Assembly: GCA_951802425.1 (NCBI GenBank)
Contig: OX637802.1
Location: 620,001 to 684,000, forward strand
Length of the DNA stretch: 64,000 nucleotides
Origin: Clavaria fumosa
Taxonomy: Eukaryota; Basidiomycota; Agaricomycetes; Agaricales; Clavariaceae
Direction: 5' to 3'
Of this stretch, positions 62,766 to 64,000 are shown piece after piece. The translations under genes and the position numbers were made by a program. Below the pieces are notes generated by a model. That model did not search any database, was not told where the DNA came from, and worked only from the letters and a program-made list of their open reading frames with translations. How positions within the stretch are numbered: position 1 is the stretch's first letter; every line of letters starts with the position of its first letter.

Positions 62766-64000
62766 TCACTCTAGCGCATCATCGTAGAAAATGGCGGTCT
62801 TTGCAACTCCATCTTCACGAATCACACCACGATACATCCCTGGGCAATTGAGCGGCATTGCGACTGTTCCATGACAGCTTGAAATAAAGATATTAGGAGC
62901 GCAGGGTGCACGAACCATTGCCAGAACGGTCTATAGCAATGACCCCGCCTTGTCCGCCATCCCGACGCAAATTATCGACGACGTGCTGCGCCGCAGAGTT
63001 GACCCGTTCGTGTAGGTATTGCATACGCCGAGCTAGGGAACACGCCGTGGCCTGTCTGATGAAATACTAAAACAAAGGATGAGCATGCGGGTGTCGCACA
63101 CCCCAGAGATTAAAACCTTACGTCACCATCGCCCGTTCCTGATACGCCAACAGCCATCTGCCTCGGTTTCCCTCGAACATGATTCCACACCTTGGTGAAC
63201 CACCCCTTCCTCACCGCCCACTCCTCCGCCCAGAATCCAGCGCCTGCTTGCGGCGTATCCCCAATGCGTCCATGCAGCTTGTTCGTCTTCCCTCCGGTCG
63301 ACGTGGCGACAGCAATGCAACCACGTTTGTCGAGTGCAACCGCGCCGACCGTCCCCTTGGGCATTAAGTTGGCGCCTTCCCTGTCGCCCACGTCACGGTG
63401 GCTCGGGGAGGGCGCGTGTCCATATGGGAGCGGTTCCTCTGGCAAGCCAAGACCGCGTCGATGCTCGCGCCACCGTGCCTCGGTGAAGAAATACATCGGG
63501 TCGACGAGCTCTGTTCCTAGAGCCTCTCCGAGCCTCTCTGCAGTCGCGCCGGAGAGGAGAACGTGCGGCGCGAGGTCGGGGGCCAGGTAGAGTGCGCGGA
63601 CGAGCTGACACGGGTTACGCACGCGTGTGAGGAGCGCCGCTGCGAGCCCACGGCGCGACGCGATGGGGGCACCCTCGGTTGCAGGTGGTCGGGACAGCAT
63701 GATGGACGCTTCAAGCTCATGCTGTAGTGCAATGAAATGGCACTAAAATGATTAACTTAGCACGGCGCACCTTGCCCTCGATGTTGAATACTGCACCCTT
63801 GCCAGCGTTGAACAGCGGATAGTCTGATGGCGAGGATTACAGGTCGCCAACTTGAAAGCTGGACAAATTTATTCTCACCCTCTAAAACGGAGACTGCAGC
63901 GACTGCAGCATCCAGAGCCTCACCTCCATCCTGAAGGACAGCATACCCGGCCTCCAATGCCAGACACAACGCCCCTTTGTACTCGGCGCGGCGTTCTGGC
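62766..64000 (-). CDS. Isoaspartyl peptidase / L-asparaginase (Ntn hydrolase), 5' end outside window
   Basis: Exons on the minus strand: edge to 63879, 63823-63771, 63721-63122, 63066-62916, 62863-62766 (TGA). All four introns are GT-AG and 49-55 nt, with matching phases. Family blocks in order: GGEALDAAVAAVSVLED, PLFNAGKGAVFN, HELEASIM, the autocleavage site before Thr in GTVGAVALDKRG (the Thr becomes the N-terminal nucleophile), ATSTGGKTNKLHGRIGDTP, GVSGTGDGD, GGVIAIDRSGN and GMYRGVI. The enzyme cleaves asparagine or beta-aspartyl peptides after self-splitting into two chains. An insert-like stretch with a poorly conserved Pro/Arg-rich loop (about 63560-63400) separates the alpha end from the Thr. 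The frame is intact. The first residues lie outside the window. Confidence 0.92.

Noticed and set aside
63192..63590. 132-codon plus-strand ORF at the right edge
   Set aside because: It is the antisense shadow of the asparaginase exon, which has clear family motifs.

Overview
This window looks like a repeat-rich chromosomal region of a filamentous basidiomycete, probably an Agaricomycete. Three things point there: host genes with many 48-66 nt introns, fungal Sym1/Mpv17 and Nas2 orthologues, and a dense load of Ty3/gypsy and Ty1/copia elements with chromodomain integrases. A Boletales origin is possible from the alanine/glutamate-rich and Cys-rich repeated gene family near 32.4 and 44.7 kb, but that is only an impression.

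Only three host genes are convincing. A nine-exon SYM1 gene (26.5-27.5 kb, +) and a four-exon NAS2 gene (27.6-28.4 kb, -) converge tail to tail. At the right edge is an N-terminal-nucleophile asparaginase / isoaspartyl peptidase (62.8-64.0 kb, -) that runs out of the window. Nearly everything else is transposable elements, often nested.

Left block (0-15.8 kb): a broken pogo-type transposase, then an old gypsy copy (B) split by a hAT-like MITE and by two younger copies of the same family: A (2973-8567, +) and F (9373-14985, -). B sits next to a second pogo transposase fragment. Next is gypsy element I (15870-22267, +). From 23 to 26.3 kb lies an old CpG-poor LTR (J2) split by an unidentified 1.8 kb insert (M) carrying a CCHC zinc-knuckle ORF.

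Middle block (28.4-46.7 kb): gene-poor DNA with two MITE-like elements, a truncated gypsy (G), copies of a repeat called K here, and a large gypsy element H (33712-43965, -). H carries a long extra ORF downstream of its chromodomain integrase, and that ORF is split by a 1.39 kb solo LTR (J1).

Right block (46.7-61.9 kb): a Tc1-like transposon is split by copia element D (-). D is itself split by an intact gypsy copy C (49132-54701, +) and by a small copia element E (-) that lacks protease and integrase. Target-site duplications (TSDs) are readable for A, C, D, E, F, H, I, J1 and both hAT-like MITEs, so the insertion order is clear.

Two themes run through the window. First, repeats decay by CpG to TpG/CpA change: LTR pairs differ almost only at such sites, and about 20 in-frame stops are TGA where CGA is the likely ancestor. 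Second, two gypsy families carry an 11-12 nt site next to the 5' LTR that is complementary to sequence just downstream of the LTR TATA box, as in Tf1-type self-priming. The copia families instead carry a site complementary to the anticodon arm of elongator tRNA-Met.
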